Shown: positions 17,091 to 26,411, counted from the stretch's first letter. The stretch: DNA of 64,000 bases from Scatonaster sp045598705 (GCA_045598705.1 JAZLMM010000012.1:28468-92467); one strand, 5' to 3'. The notes: generated from the letters alone by a model not told the origin. Numbers and translations: made by a program.

Positions 17091-17690
17091 TCAATATGGT
17101 CGACCGTAGCACACCATGACTTCTTCCACAACTTCTTCGCGAAGAAATCTCAAGACAGACTGGAGTCCGTTCACACCTGGGATTGCCTTACTCTTCTTCA
17201 CTGCATATCGAATGTTTCGTTCAACTTGTTGAACTGAAATCCGATAGGCCTCACCCACCTCGACATAAAGGCCTTTGGACACGCACTTTATCAACTTCGG
17301 TTCATAGTAGAGTTTTCCCAACGCAAAACGAATCAGTTCTGTCCCCACTAATGTTCGCGGGAATTCATAACGCTTTAGTACATTCTCAATTGCCTGCTTA
17401 ATCAACATCTCTTCATAATCGTTATTGGGCTGAAATGTCTCTTTCATCATCAGCACATGGTCTTTTACTTGTTGAAGAACATAGTTCCCGCCACGGCGAC
17501 CATCAATCAGGAAGTGCGTCTTTCCGTCTGTATCAGAAATCCCTACCATTCCGTGATTCAGAAGCATAGCATTGACACAGTTCAAAATAGATCGATCGTC
17601 ACAAGCGATATAGAAACCATACTCTTTCGCCTGTTTCATCATATCTGAGAATGGTTCGTTCTTCTGTCTAACCGCCGCCTCTCTCGACAT
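17091..17690 (-). CDS. Spo0A C-terminal-like DNA-binding protein
   Basis: A 199-residue protein. The C-terminal ~110 residues resemble the Spo0A effector domain: an FPRTLVGTELIRFALG segment in the position of the Spo0A GYxYLREAI helix, then LYVEVGEAYRISVQQVERNIRYAVKKS, which matches the recognition helix region (SRVERAIRHAI in Spo0A). The N-terminal ~85 residues do not form a normal receiver: an acidic pair is seen in YIACDDRS, but I find no clear phosphoacceptor or Lys motif. The start at 17690 follows AAGAAGG; a GTG 21 nt earlier is less likely. It may be a sporulation-derived regulator that has lost phosphorylation control. Confidence 0.7.
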   Translation of the reverse strand: MSREAAVRQKNEPFSDMMKQAKEYGFYIACDDRSILNCVNAMLLNHGMVGISDTDGKTHFLIDGRRGGNYVLQQVKDHVLMMKETFQPNNDYEEMLIKQAIENVLKRYEFPRTLVGTELIRFALGKLYYEPKLIKCVSKGLYVEVGEAYRISVQQVERNIRYAVKKSKAIPGVNGLQSVLRFLREEVVEEVMVCYGRPY

Positions 17691-17775
17691 ACAAATACAC
17701 CTTCTTCGCACTTTTTCCTGTATTAAAGCACGTAGAAGGTGTTGGTTTCAATATGATATATCAGTAGTACTGAAT

Positions 17776-18192
17776 TTATTCAACGTCTTCCGTCTCGGAT
17801 TCTTTTACTGACTCTAAATGGTAGGCATATCTGGCATATGGTGTATACTTGACCGTCACTTCATCCCCAACTTCGAAAGAGAAATCGAAAGGATTCACAT
17901 AATATGTCTCGTCGTCTATCACGATATAATTCTTCAAACGACTGATATCATTAATCTCCCCTTCGTAAATCCGATAACTCGAACGAAGGACAGTCGTCGT
18001 ATCAAGAATACGAGGCACTACAAATACCCCTACCTGTACAAGCAAAATAACCATTGTGACGAAAGGCATCAGAAACAGAAAACCTTTCTTCCATCGATTC
18101 TGTTGGCTATTCTTCACACACCACAGAAAAAACAGTAGCAGAAGTAGGCTGACCAGTAGATGTGCACCAAGATTGACCCAGAAATAACTCAT
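17776..18192 (-). CDS. Small membrane protein of unknown function, last gene of the ligA operon
   Basis: A 138-residue protein with two membrane segments (about residues 8-25 and 38-58), followed by a ~75-residue domain with strand-rich pattern (YIVIDDETYYVNP, EVGDEVTVKYTP) that looks like a small beta-barrel, perhaps OB- or SH3-like. I do not recognise a family. GAGGTG precedes the ATG, and the gene lies 9 nt after the folate cycloligase gene, so it is transcribed with the ligA group. Confidence 0.65.
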   Translation of the reverse strand: MSYFWVNLGAHLLVSLLLLLFFLWCVKNSQQNRWKKGFLFLMPFVTMVILLVQVGVFVVPRILDTTTVLRSSYRIYEGEINDISRLKNYIVIDDETYYVNPFDFSFEVGDEVTVKYTPYARYAYHLESVKESETEDVE

Positions 18193-18201
18193 ATTAACAC
18201 C

Positions 18202-18810
18202 TCAATCCGCTTCATTCTCAACTTCCATAAAGGAATACGTTGTGACGACCGCTTCCACTTTCAAATCCCATTCGTCAGATGGTAATGATTGAAGGAAAGC
18301 TTCCGGACGCACTACACCAATGATGTTGAAATTCTCCTTACTACGCAATTTCAACCAGGATGCATAATACCGATCGTAGAAGCCCTTTCCACGACCAAGT
18401 CGTGTGCCGTCTTTGGCATACGCCGAAGCTGGAATGAACATCAGATCTATCTGCGATGGATCAACGTTTCTTCCTTCGATGCTAGGCTCCATTATTCCGA
18501 AGCTTCCCTTCTCCATATCGCCCATGTCCATGCACTCATAGAAGACAATCTGCTCACCTTCCACTCTAGGGAAACACTTCCTGCAGTGGGAGAGTAAAGG
18601 AGACTGCCAGAATTCGTCTAAAGAGAGTTCATCAGTTAACGGCATATACGCAGCGATAACACTCGCCTTCTTGACAATATCTTGCCACTTCTTCGGCCAT
18701 TTCTCAACTGCAAAGACAGACGAAATCGTGGTCATTGGCGCGTGGTTCACGCTTCGTGCACGATCACGCATAACACGTCTGATGAGAATCTTCGCTCGAT
18801 TCTTCGCCAT
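18202..18810 (-). CDS. 5-formyltetrahydrofolate cyclo-ligase
   Basis: A 202-residue enzyme that converts 5-formyl-THF to 5,10-methenyl-THF using ATP in the cytosol. The signature GRGKGFYDRYY is present near residue 139, preceded by DLMFIPASAYAKDGTRLGRG, and an Arg/Lys-rich N-terminus begins MAKNRAKILIRR. The length is normal. The ATG lies immediately after the ligA stop (1 nt gap) with GAGG upstream, so the two genes are coupled. Confidence 0.92.
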   Translation of the reverse strand: MAKNRAKILIRRVMRDRARSVNHAPMTTISSVFAVEKWPKKWQDIVKKASVIAAYMPLTDELSLDEFWQSPLLSHCRKCFPRVEGEQIVFYECMDMGDMEKGSFGIMEPSIEGRNVDPSQIDLMFIPASAYAKDGTRLGRGKGFYDRYYASWLKLRSKENFNIIGVVRPEAFLQSLPSDEWDLKVEAVVTTYSFMEVENEAD

Positions 18811-18811
18811 G

Positions 18812-20815
18812 TCACTGTCCTCTTGCCTCAGCTACCATCTGTTCGAACTCATCCTCAGTGATGATGGTAACACCGAGATTCTGTGCCTTGGTTAATTTCG
18901 AGCCGGCGGCTTCACCCGCTAGCACATAAGAAGTGTTCTTCGACACGGACGAAGAAGCAGTTCCGCCCAAAGACAGGATGATCTCTGTTGCTTCACTTCT
19001 GGTATACTTGGAAAGCGTTCCGGTCAGCACGAAAATTTTACCGGCCCAGACATTGTTGGTATTGGAAGTATCTTCCGTTACATTTACACCGGAAGAACTC
19101 AATTTCTCGACCAACTGGCGGTTGCTCTCTTTGGCAAAAAAATCCGCTACACTTTGAGCAGTAATCATGCCGAAATCCGGCAAAGCTGCAATTTCAAGGA
19201 CTGTTGCATGCATGAGATTATCCATAGAACCGAATGACTTCGCCAAAGTTCGCGCTGCAACTACACCCACATTTCGGATGCCCAGCGCGGTAATCAATTT
19301 CGAAAGCGGGCGGTTCTTAGACTCCTCAATCGCTGCAAGAAGATTACTGGCCGAAGATTCGCCCATACGATCAAGAATCTGAAGTTCTTCTTTCTTGGAA
19401 GATAATTGGTAGATATCCGCCACATCATGAATAAGATCTGCTGACAGCAGAAGATTGATTAGACTTGGACCCATACCATCAATATCCATCGCATCCTTTG
19501 ACGCAAAATGCATCATGGCTCGGAACGTCTGAGCAGGGCACTGCTCATTCATACAACGAAGCGCCGCTTCCCCTTCACTTCGGAAAACCGGTTCACCGCA
19601 CGCAGGACACTTATCCGGCATAGAGAAAGGCTTTGCATCAGCAGCTCGAGAAGACACATTCACCGATACAATCTCAGGAATGATCTCACCGGCTTTTCTG
19701 ACCACGACCATATCGCCAATGCGGACATCTTTCTCTCGAATAAAATCTTCATTATTTAAGGTCGCTTTACTTACCGTTGTACCCGCCAGATGCACAGGTT
19801 GCAGGATTGCAACCGGCGTAAGTTTGCCCGTGCGACCAACTGTTACTTCCACATCCAGAAGACGAGTCTCCTTCTCTTCCGGTGGATACTTGTATGCAAT
19901 TGCCCATCTAGGGATCTTGGCGGTCTCGCCTAACTGCTCACGCAAAGCGATCTCGTTGACCTTGATTACTGCGCCATCAATACCGTAGGACAACTCACCG
20001 CGGGACTCACCAATGGATTCGATCGCTGACCAGATTTCTTCATCACTTCGACAAATCACGAATCCAGGACTTGCTTCAAATCCAAGATCCGCAAGGAAGT
20101 TCAGACTTTCAGCATGGCTATTGAATGTACGTCCTTGTATCGCTTGAATATTAAAGACAAAAATGGATAATTCTCGTTCCGCCGTCACTTTGGCGTTCAA
20201 TTGACGAAGTGAACCTGCCGCAGCATTTCTCGGATTCGCAAATAGTTTCTCACCAGCGAGCTCTGCTTGTTCATTCACGCGAAGGAACACTTCGAAAGGC
20301 ATGTACACTTCACCACGAACTTCCAAGTACGGAATAGAAGGATCGATCTTCTGGGGCAGATTCTTAATGGTTCTTGCATTCTCGGTAATGTCCTCGCCAA
20401 CAAGACCATCCCCACGGGTAGATGCCCGTACCATCTTTCCATTCTCATACTCAACAGAAACAGATAGACCATCGATCTTTCGTTCCACGACAAAAGACAG
20501 TTCAGCATCACTGACACTCTGGCGCACTCTGGAAGTAAATTCCAGGACTTCTTCTTGGGAGAAAATATCTCCAAGACTCTTCATAGGAACAGCGTGTGTT
20601 ACCTTAGAGAACTTCTCATTCACCCTACCGCCCACATGTTTCGTTGGAGAATCAGAAACGGCGTATATCGGATACTTCGCTTCCAATTCTTCAAGTTCAC
20701 GAAGCATAGAATCATACTCGAAGTCAGAGATAATTGGTGCATCATTCTCGTAATATAGCTTGTTATGCTTCTCTAGCTCCTGTCTCAGGAACTCCATTCT
20801 TTCCCAGATTTCCAT
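18812..20815 (-). CDS. ligA: NAD-dependent DNA ligase LigA
   Basis: A ~667-residue replicative ligase with all standard parts: NAD-binding Ia domain with YYENDAPIISDFEYD, the adenylated Lys in VERKIDGLSVS, an OB domain, a four-cysteine zinc finger (CPACGEPV ... CMNEQCPAQ), helix-hairpin-helix repeats and a C-terminal BRCT domain beginning near FVLTGTLSKYTRSEA. The start is taken at ATG 20815, with GCGAGG 12 nt upstream; an ATG four codons earlier directly abuts that site. It sits in a minus-strand operon between a membrane protein and folate cycloligase genes. Confidence 0.96.
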   Translation of the reverse strand: MEIWERMEFLRQELEKHNKLYYENDAPIISDFEYDSMLRELEELEAKYPIYAVSDSPTKHVGGRVNEKFSKVTHAVPMKSLGDIFSQEEVLEFTSRVRQSVSDAELSFVVERKIDGLSVSVEYENGKMVRASTRGDGLVGEDITENARTIKNLPQKIDPSIPYLEVRGEVYMPFEVFLRVNEQAELAGEKLFANPRNAAAGSLRQLNAKVTAERELSIFVFNIQAIQGRTFNSHAESLNFLADLGFEASPGFVICRSDEEIWSAIESIGESRGELSYGIDGAVIKVNEIALREQLGETAKIPRWAIAYKYPPEEKETRLLDVEVTVGRTGKLTPVAILQPVHLAGTTVSKATLNNEDFIREKDVRIGDMVVVRKAGEIIPEIVSVNVSSRAADAKPFSMPDKCPACGEPVFRSEGEAALRCMNEQCPAQTFRAMMHFASKDAMDIDGMGPSLINLLLSADLIHDVADIYQLSSKKEELQILDRMGESSASNLLAAIEESKNRPLSKLITALGIRNVGVVAARTLAKSFGSMDNLMHATVLEIAALPDFGMITAQSVADFFAKESNRQLVEKLSSSGVNVTEDTSNTNNVWAGKIFVLTGTLSKYTRSEATEIILSLGGTASSSVSKNTSYVLAGEAAGSKLTKAQNLGVTIITEDEFEQMVAEARGQ

Positions 20816-20844
20816 GTTTGCGCCCATCCTCGCTTCACATTCAA

Positions 20845-21486
20845 TTAGTGTCGAATTTTACCTTCTTTGCGTCCGCCGGAAAGATAAATGACCGGCAATA
20901 GCGTCACGATGAAGAAACAGGTTCCCCAGGCGACCAGCGGAACACCCAACATATCGCCCGCCTTGGAGAAGATGCCGCTAGACGGTACGACAATAAATGG
21001 AGAAAACTTATAGATATCTGTCTTTAGAAGACGATAAAGCGGATTCAGAACGCTTTCATAACACATCGTAACCGGCAGTGCCATGATGTATGCATCTGCA
21101 ACCCATCGAATCCATTCCGTCTTTCGGCTTAAGGCCAATACCACTGATATTACCAGAACCAGAGATACAAAAACAGAATCGACTGAATACTGGCGTGTCT
21201 TTACAACCTTCACGCAGTAAAGAATACTTCCGAGCAAAGATAAAGACAAAGCCAAGTAATCGCTGATCTCTCTTCTTCCAGCCAGAAGGCCGAGGCAAGC
21301 AAGGCCCATGATAATGAGTAAAGTCAGAACAGCAGAAGCAATTGCAGGCATAGAAATCTTGCCTACAATTGCCTCCGTGTTATCACATATTAAACTTGAT
21401 ACTGCACGAAACGGATAGGTCAGGACCGTTCCCCACAGTAGAAACATCAATATGGAGACGATCAACGCCCGTACATCACTTCGCAC
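20845..21486 (-). CDS. Polytopic membrane protein of unknown function
   Basis: A 213-residue protein with about six membrane segments and very short loops, starting at a GTG with only a weak binding site (GAAG). No catalytic or transport motif is recognisable. It ends 17 nt before ligA and begins 43 nt after the YdbC-like gene, so it belongs to the same minus-strand transcript. It does not resemble the membrane proteins that commonly flank ligA such as PcrA- or CamS-linked genes. Confidence 0.65.
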   Translation of the reverse strand: MRSDVRALIVSILMFLLWGTVLTYPFRAVSSLICDNTEAIVGKISMPAIASAVLTLLIIMGLACLGLLAGRREISDYLALSLSLLGSILYCVKVVKTRQYSVDSVFVSLVLVISVVLALSRKTEWIRWVADAYIMALPVTMCYESVLNPLYRLLKTDIYKFSPFIVVPSSGIFSKAGDMLGVPLVAWGTCFFIVTLLPVIYLSGGRKEGKIRH

Positions 21487-21529
21487 AATTCTTCACTTCC
21501 AGATCTAAAGTTCTAAACGAAAACTCGAA

Positions 21530-21766
21530 TTACTCGTCAAACTCGTATGGATCGTAATCAGCCAGAAGCTCCTTCAGTACAGCAACTTCTTCAGAGGTAA
21601 GTGTAATACCCTTACCGGCACGCTCATGCTCGGGAGCCCAATCACGGATATCGAGCTTCGGCTTTCCGTCATTCCAACGGATAATGTTGACCTCACGGTT
21701 CCAGTTTGACTTACTGGTAGAGAGGATACCAATTTCTTTCACTACTTCAGACTTAATCTCAGCCAT
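21530..21766 (-). CDS. YdbC/PC4-like ssDNA-binding protein
   Basis: A 78-residue protein of the YdbC family, the bacterial relatives of transcriptional coactivator PC4, which bind single-stranded DNA as dimers. The pattern VVKEIGILSTSKSNWNREV, then WNDGKPKLDIRDW, then GITLTSEEVAVLKELL matches the beta-sheet followed by a helix. The start at 21766 is chosen because GGGAG precedes it and the family begins here; the longer upstream frame is not conserved in character. It is the first gene of the ligA operon. Confidence 0.88.
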   Translation of the reverse strand: MAEIKSEVVKEIGILSTSKSNWNREVNIIRWNDGKPKLDIRDWAPEHERAGKGITLTSEEVAVLKELLADYDPYEFDE

Positions 21767-21873
21767 TTCTATTCTCCCTTCATTTCGCATCTCCTGCGAA
21801 CATGGATTCATCAATTCCACATGATTATAACATATGCTATTATATTTTTTGACTACAAATTGTGGAGGAAGCG

Positions 21874-22770
21874 ATGGAAAAATCACTGATTCTTCATTTT
21901 TCATATCAATTAACGATCCCAGCACCCATAAAAGTGCTGGGAATCCTTGTTCTGCTCGGTATATTGTTCGTCCTGTTTATGGTAATCAGCGCCGCTATGG
22001 TCAAGGTAGATATACAAGACATCTCTCCTTTATCGGACAGCAATCGCAAGAAAGGCTCTACTATCACTTTGGGCTTCTTCTCAGACACCCATGGTTTCGG
22101 ATGCCTTCGTTCTCCCAAGTGGATCACAAAGATGTTCCTGAAGCACAAGTGTCAGATGGTCTTATTCGGCGGAGACTGTGTCCATAAGAAGCCCGTACGC
22201 AAATCTGACAGAAGAATGCTTACGGAAGCATCTGCAGCCTTAAAGCAGTCAGGAATCGACTTATATGCTGTCTATGGTAACCATGACTGGCGACTAAGCG
22301 AAGCCGACTATAAAGAAATGGGGGTCATCCTTCTGAAAGATGAGTTCCACGTACTCACCCTAAACGACAGTGAATTCGCACTTTACGGTGTTGCAGACAA
22401 CGAACGAGGTCAACGTCAATGGCATATGGTCCCAAGTGATTTTGCCGGATATCAAGGATTCCGACTGCTTCTGGTCCATAATCCTGACTATGTCTACGCA
22501 TTACCTGATCTGACCGGTCATTCAGACGAAGAACGACCATTTGATTACATGCTGGCCGGGCATCTCCACGGCGGACAAGTCCACCTCCCCAGAAATCTAG
22601 AATTCACCTTCTTCCGAGAAGATCGAATTGCCCGAGAAGCCGGAATCCTCGGTGGGCAATTCAGTTTTCGCGGCTACCAAGGGCTGATCAGCAAGGGAGC
22701 CGGAAATGGTTTTCTCCCAATCCGCCTGATGGCACGTCCTGAGATTCACATCTTACGTTTCCATATTTGA
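21874..22770 (+). CDS. Membrane-anchored metallophosphoesterase (YaeI-like)
   Basis: A 298-residue protein with one N-terminal membrane helix (about residues 20-42) and a calcineurin-type phosphoesterase domain. The metal-binding motifs are SDTHGFG, GGDCVHKK, GNHDW, and AGHLHGGQVHLP. YaeI-type members act on phospholipid head groups such as UDP-diacylglucosamine or on unknown phosphodiesters, so a membrane lipid substrate is plausible but unproven. GGAGG lies 6 nt before the ATG. It is transcribed divergently from the ligA operon and ends before a strong two-way terminator. Confidence 0.88.
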   Translation: MEKSLILHFSYQLTIPAPIKVLGILVLLGILFVLFMVISAAMVKVDIQDISPLSDSNRKKGSTITLGFFSDTHGFGCLRSPKWITKMFLKHKCQMVLFGGDCVHKKPVRKSDRRMLTEASAALKQSGIDLYAVYGNHDWRLSEADYKEMGVILLKDEFHVLTLNDSEFALYGVADNERGQRQWHMVPSDFAGYQGFRLLLVHNPDYVYALPDLTGHSDEERPFDYMLAGHLHGGQVHLPRNLEFTFFREDRIAREAGILGGQFSFRGYQGLISKGAGNGFLPIRLMARPEIHILRFHI

Positions 22771-22783
22771 TAACACATAGAAG

Positions 22784-22817
22784 AACCCCGCTGTGAGCAC
22801 TCATAGCGGGGTTTCTT
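22784..22817. terminator. Intrinsic terminator between phosphoesterase and glycogen phosphorylase genes
   Basis: AACCCCGCT (22784-22792) pairs with AGCGGGGTT (22805-22813), with TTTCTTTC on the plus strand. It lies between convergent genes and could serve both strands. Confidence 0.85.
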
Positions 22818-22842
22818 TCATTCAATCTTCATTAAAGATCAA

Positions 22843-25416
22843 TCAGATCTTCGCCGGCTTGATCTTCCAGATCTCCTTCGCATACTCACCGATCGTACGG
22901 TCAGAAGAGAACTTACCACAGTTACAGATGTTCAACCAGCACTTCTTCGCCCACTCGATGCGGTTCTGGTAATCCTTATAAGCCTGATCTCTGGTCTTTC
23001 TGTAATCATCGAAATCACCAAGAACATAGTAGGTATCGCCCGGCTGCCAGTTGCTACCGTAGATCAATCCATTGAACAGATCTTGGAACATACCTGTTCC
23101 CTCATCGTTGAAAGAACCATCTACGAGACGATCGAGTGCTTTCTTCAAGCCTGGGATATTCTCATACTGCCACTTCGGATTATAGTACGCGCGAGTTGCT
23201 TCCATGTCCTCTACGCGGCAACCGAAGATATAGATATTGTCATTTCCGACAGACTGTGCAATCTCAACATTTGCACCATCCCATGTACCAAGTGTTACAG
23301 CACCATTCATCATGAACTTCATATTACCTGTACCGGAAGCCTCAAGTCCTGCTGTAGAGATCTGCTCAGAAATATCTGCAGCTGGGAAGAGCTTCTCACC
23401 GTTACTTACATTGTAGTTCTCAATGAATACGACTTTCAGACGACCTTCCATATCCGGGTCACTGTCGATAAGCTTTGCAATCTCATTGATAAACTTGATA
23501 ATTGCCTTCGCGCGGAAGTATCCTGGAGCAGCCTTAGCGCCAAAGAATACAGTAACCGGTGGCATATCCAGGTTTGGATCCTCTTTGAGACGGTCGTAAA
23601 GGTTCAATGCGTAAAGTGCATTGAGAAGTTGTCTCTTATATTCGTGGAGACGCTTGATCTGCACATCAAAGAGCGCATCCGGATTGACCTTGATACCCTT
23701 TGTTTTCTCAAGATGTGTGCAAAGTGCAACCTTGTTATCACGTTTGATATCCAGGAAGCGCTGCATAATCTTCTTGTCTTTTGCGTACTTCTCCAATTTC
23801 TTGAGCTGATCGAGGTCTGTAACCCACTCCTCATTACCAAGAAGTTCTGTAATCAGTGCAGACAAGCCCTGGTCACATACGCGAAGCCATCTTCTCGGGG
23901 TAACACCATTGGTCTTATTGGAGAATTTCTCCGGATAGATCTCATACCACTCTTTGAGGGTATCGCGCTTCAGGATCTCTGTATGCAATGCAGCAACACC
24001 ATTTACAGAGTAAGAACCGTAGATCGCCATCCAAGCCATCTGAACTTTACCATCAGAAAGAATGGACAGACGGTCAACGAGCTCAGAGCGCATGCCCAAC
24101 TCGAAGAACTGTGCACGCTGCTGGTTGTTGATACCTTCTACGATCTCGAAGATACGTGGGAACAGATAACGGAAGATATTGCAGTCCCACTTCTCCAGTG
24201 CTTCAGCCATGATAGTGTGGTTCGTATATGCAAATGTATGACGAACAATCTCCCAAGCATCTTCCCACTTGACGCCGTTCTCATCTACAAGGATACGCAT
24301 CAATTCTGGAATACCGATAACCGGGTGAGTATCGTTGAGCTGAATGCTGTTAAGCTTTGCAAACTTGCTGAAATCATTACCATGTACAGCCTTATACTTT
24401 CTTACGATATCCTGCAAAGACGCAGATACGAAGAAGTACTGCTGACGAACACGTAATACCTTACCATCGTAGGAAGTATCGTTCGGATAGAGCACACGGA
24501 AGATATCGTTGACACGGTTTCTCTCTATGACTGCATCATCGAAACGCTGAGAGTTAAAGAGATTGAAGTCGAACTCCTGAGCCGGTTCACACTTCCAAAG
24601 TCTCAGGCGGTTCACATTGTGTGTGTTATAACCTGTGATTGGCATATCGCATGGAATTGCCCATACATCGAAATCATTGAAATGTACGCGGATCTTATCC
24701 TCGTATCTCGGAATTACGAACGGATAACCATTCTCCATCCAGCTATCTGGGTGTTCCATCTGGAAACCATTCTCGAAAGTCTGGCGGAACAAGCCGTAAC
24801 GGTACAGGATACCGTAACCGGTTACCGGAAGATTCATCGTTGCACAAGAATCCAAGAAACAGGCAGCCAGACGTCCCAGACCACCGTTACCCAGTGCAGC
24901 ATCTGTCTCTTCTTCCAGAAGGTCGGTCAGATTCACACCGAAAGCCTTCATCGCTTCGACAGTCTGCTCATAAATGCCTAAGTTTACAAGGTTGTTCAGC
25001 ATAGAACGGCCAACCAAGAATTCTGCGGAGAAATAGTGAGCCTGACGAACTTCTGCATACTTCTCACGTGCTTGCTCCCAGTCGTCAGCCATAATCTCGA
25101 CGATTGTACGGGAAAGTGCCAGCCAATAATCTCTGGCCGTACCCTTATCAGCACTCTTACCGGAGCAGGACTTCACCTGGAAAGCAACCATATCCTGAAT
25201 CTGCTTTGCAGTCATATTGTGGATGTTGTTAGTTGGTACAGCAGGCTTCTTTGCGGGCGTTGCCTTCTTTGTTGTGGTTTTTGTAGCTGTGGTCTTCACC
25301 GCTGGCTTCTTTGTAGCGGATGCTTTGGCGACTGGTTTCTTCGCTGTCGTCTTCGCAGTTGAAGCCTTTGTAGCTACCTTCTTTGTAGTTTCTTTCTTCT
25401 GTGCACGTTCACTCAT
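22843..25416 (-). CDS. glgP: Glycogen/alpha-glucan phosphorylase with Lys/Ala/Thr-rich N-terminal tail
   Basis: An 857-residue phosphorylase that releases glucose 1-phosphate from glycogen. The catalytic core starts near residue 65 and has normal length; the PLP region GTGNMKFMMNGAVTLGTWDG and HEYKRQLLNALY are intact. Residues 1-62 are an unusual tail made almost only of Lys, Ala, Thr and Pro (repeats such as KKPAVKT and TKTTTKKATPAKKPA), like the tails of histone H1 or bacterial Hc1. The tail is in frame after the best start: GGAGGTG lies 7 nt before the ATG at 25416. No other glycogen gene is adjacent. Confidence 0.93.
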   Translation of the reverse strand: MSERAQKKETTKKVATKASTAKTTAKKPVAKASATKKPAVKTTATKTTTKKATPAKKPAVPTNNIHNMTAKQIQDMVAFQVKSCSGKSADKGTARDYWLALSRTIVEIMADDWEQAREKYAEVRQAHYFSAEFLVGRSMLNNLVNLGIYEQTVEAMKAFGVNLTDLLEEETDAALGNGGLGRLAACFLDSCATMNLPVTGYGILYRYGLFRQTFENGFQMEHPDSWMENGYPFVIPRYEDKIRVHFNDFDVWAIPCDMPITGYNTHNVNRLRLWKCEPAQEFDFNLFNSQRFDDAVIERNRVNDIFRVLYPNDTSYDGKVLRVRQQYFFVSASLQDIVRKYKAVHGNDFSKFAKLNSIQLNDTHPVIGIPELMRILVDENGVKWEDAWEIVRHTFAYTNHTIMAEALEKWDCNIFRYLFPRIFEIVEGINNQQRAQFFELGMRSELVDRLSILSDGKVQMAWMAIYGSYSVNGVAALHTEILKRDTLKEWYEIYPEKFSNKTNGVTPRRWLRVCDQGLSALITELLGNEEWVTDLDQLKKLEKYAKDKKIMQRFLDIKRDNKVALCTHLEKTKGIKVNPDALFDVQIKRLHEYKRQLLNALYALNLYDRLKEDPNLDMPPVTVFFGAKAAPGYFRAKAIIKFINEIAKLIDSDPDMEGRLKVVFIENYNVSNGEKLFPAADISEQISTAGLEASGTGNMKFMMNGAVTLGTWDGANVEIAQSVGNDNIYIFGCRVEDMEATRAYYNPKWQYENIPGLKKALDRLVDGSFNDEGTGMFQDLFNGLIYGSNWQPGDTYYVLGDFDDYRKTRDQAYKDYQNRIEWAKKCWLNICNCGKFSSDRTIGEYAKEIWKIKPAKI

Positions 25417-25460
25417 GACGTAGCACCTCCTTTTCCCCATTAGGTAAAAAACCAATAGAT

Positions 25461-25488
25461 ATTGTATCAGACTTCACAATTTCTGCAA
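25461..25488 (-). promoter_or_regulatory. Probable sigma-A promoter of glgP
   Basis: On the minus strand TTGCAG (25483-25488) and TACAAT (25461-25466) are 16 nt apart, about 45 nt upstream of the glgP start. Confidence 0.55.
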
Positions 25489-25530
25489 ATCAATGTATTC
25501 TTATATATATGATTTTTTCGGAGGAACAGT

Positions 25531-26409
25531 ATGACAACTCTGATGACAGCACTGATATTTGCACTCATAGCAGCCCTAATGGCAGTTCCTGCATATTTTA
25601 TGTACAACAAAATGCCTGAAGCTTGGCTTCAGGACTATGACTTTGATCCCAATGCCAAGAATGTCCGTCTTGCCAAGCGTCTAAAGCCCTACCATATTGT
25701 TCTATTCGCAGTAATCTATGCCGTAGTCATCGGAACGGGATCATACTTCTATCCGGATTTTCTCAGTTTCGATAACTGGGTACGTGTGACCGGCTTACTG
25801 CTTCTGCTTCCTGGATTTACGATAATTATCATGTCGGATGCTTTGAATCGCATTATACCGGATCACATCATCGTATTAGATGCCATCATCTCCATCTTCT
25901 ATTTTGTAAGTGATTTTACATGTGGGAACATATGGATTGATTCTGGCAAACCCTGGTATTACTTCATTTTGAATCGTGTTCTAGCCGGCATTCTAGGCGC
26001 AGGCATTCTGTTTATCATCGGCTGGCTCTCCTCTGTGATTTCGAAACAGGAAGCAATGGGATTTGGCGACGTGAAGCTACTTCTGATGTGTGGCCTACTG
26101 TCCGGTCTGAAAGGCTTGATCTTCGTTTTCTTCATTTCTTTTGTTGCAGGCGGGATCGTGGCGGTTCCGCTCTTTATCCGGAAGCGTATCCGTATCGTCA
26201 AAGAAGAGCGTGCCATTCGCGAGAGTGATAACCCGGCCAAGGCGCGCAAGATCGCCGCAAAGAAGAAGCTTGAGCAGGACTTTGCAGACAATCCGGACGT
26301 ACTGTCATTCGGTCCTTTCTTGGTGCTCGGAACCAGTTTATTCCTTGTTTTTGAGCCACTTTGTCTGAAGATATTTAATTGGTACTTCGGGCCATTTATG
26401 GGAGCTTAA
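25531..26409 (+). CDS. A24-family prepilin-type peptidase
   Basis: A 292-residue membrane protein with about seven helices and the two aspartates of the A24 active site: SDALNRIIPD in one loop and GFGDVKLL in another. It lacks the N-terminal cysteine-rich methylase domain of PilD/ComC. A ~45-residue charged cytoplasmic loop (RKRIRIVKEERAIRE onward) precedes the last helix. The family cleaves and matures type IV pilin-like or flagellin-like precursors. No pilin, assembly ATPase or competence gene lies in the window, so its substrates are elsewhere. The downstream CPBP-like gene starts right after its stop. Confidence 0.85.
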   Translation: MTTLMTALIFALIAALMAVPAYFMYNKMPEAWLQDYDFDPNAKNVRLAKRLKPYHIVLFAVIYAVVIGTGSYFYPDFLSFDNWVRVTGLLLLLPGFTIIIMSDALNRIIPDHIIVLDAIISIFYFVSDFTCGNIWIDSGKPWYYFILNRVLAGILGAGILFIIGWLSSVISKQEAMGFGDVKLLLMCGLLSGLKGLIFVFFISFVAGGIVAVPLFIRKRIRIVKEERAIRESDNPAKARKIAAKKKLEQDFADNPDVLSFGPFLVLGTSLFLVFEPLCLKIFNWYFGPFMGA

Positions 26410-26411
26410 TC

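Noticed and set aside
23083..24456. A 457-codon open frame on the plus strand opposite glgP
   Set aside because: It is antisense to an unmistakable phosphorylase, has no binding site and is rich in Cys, His and Leu in a way typical of shadow frames.
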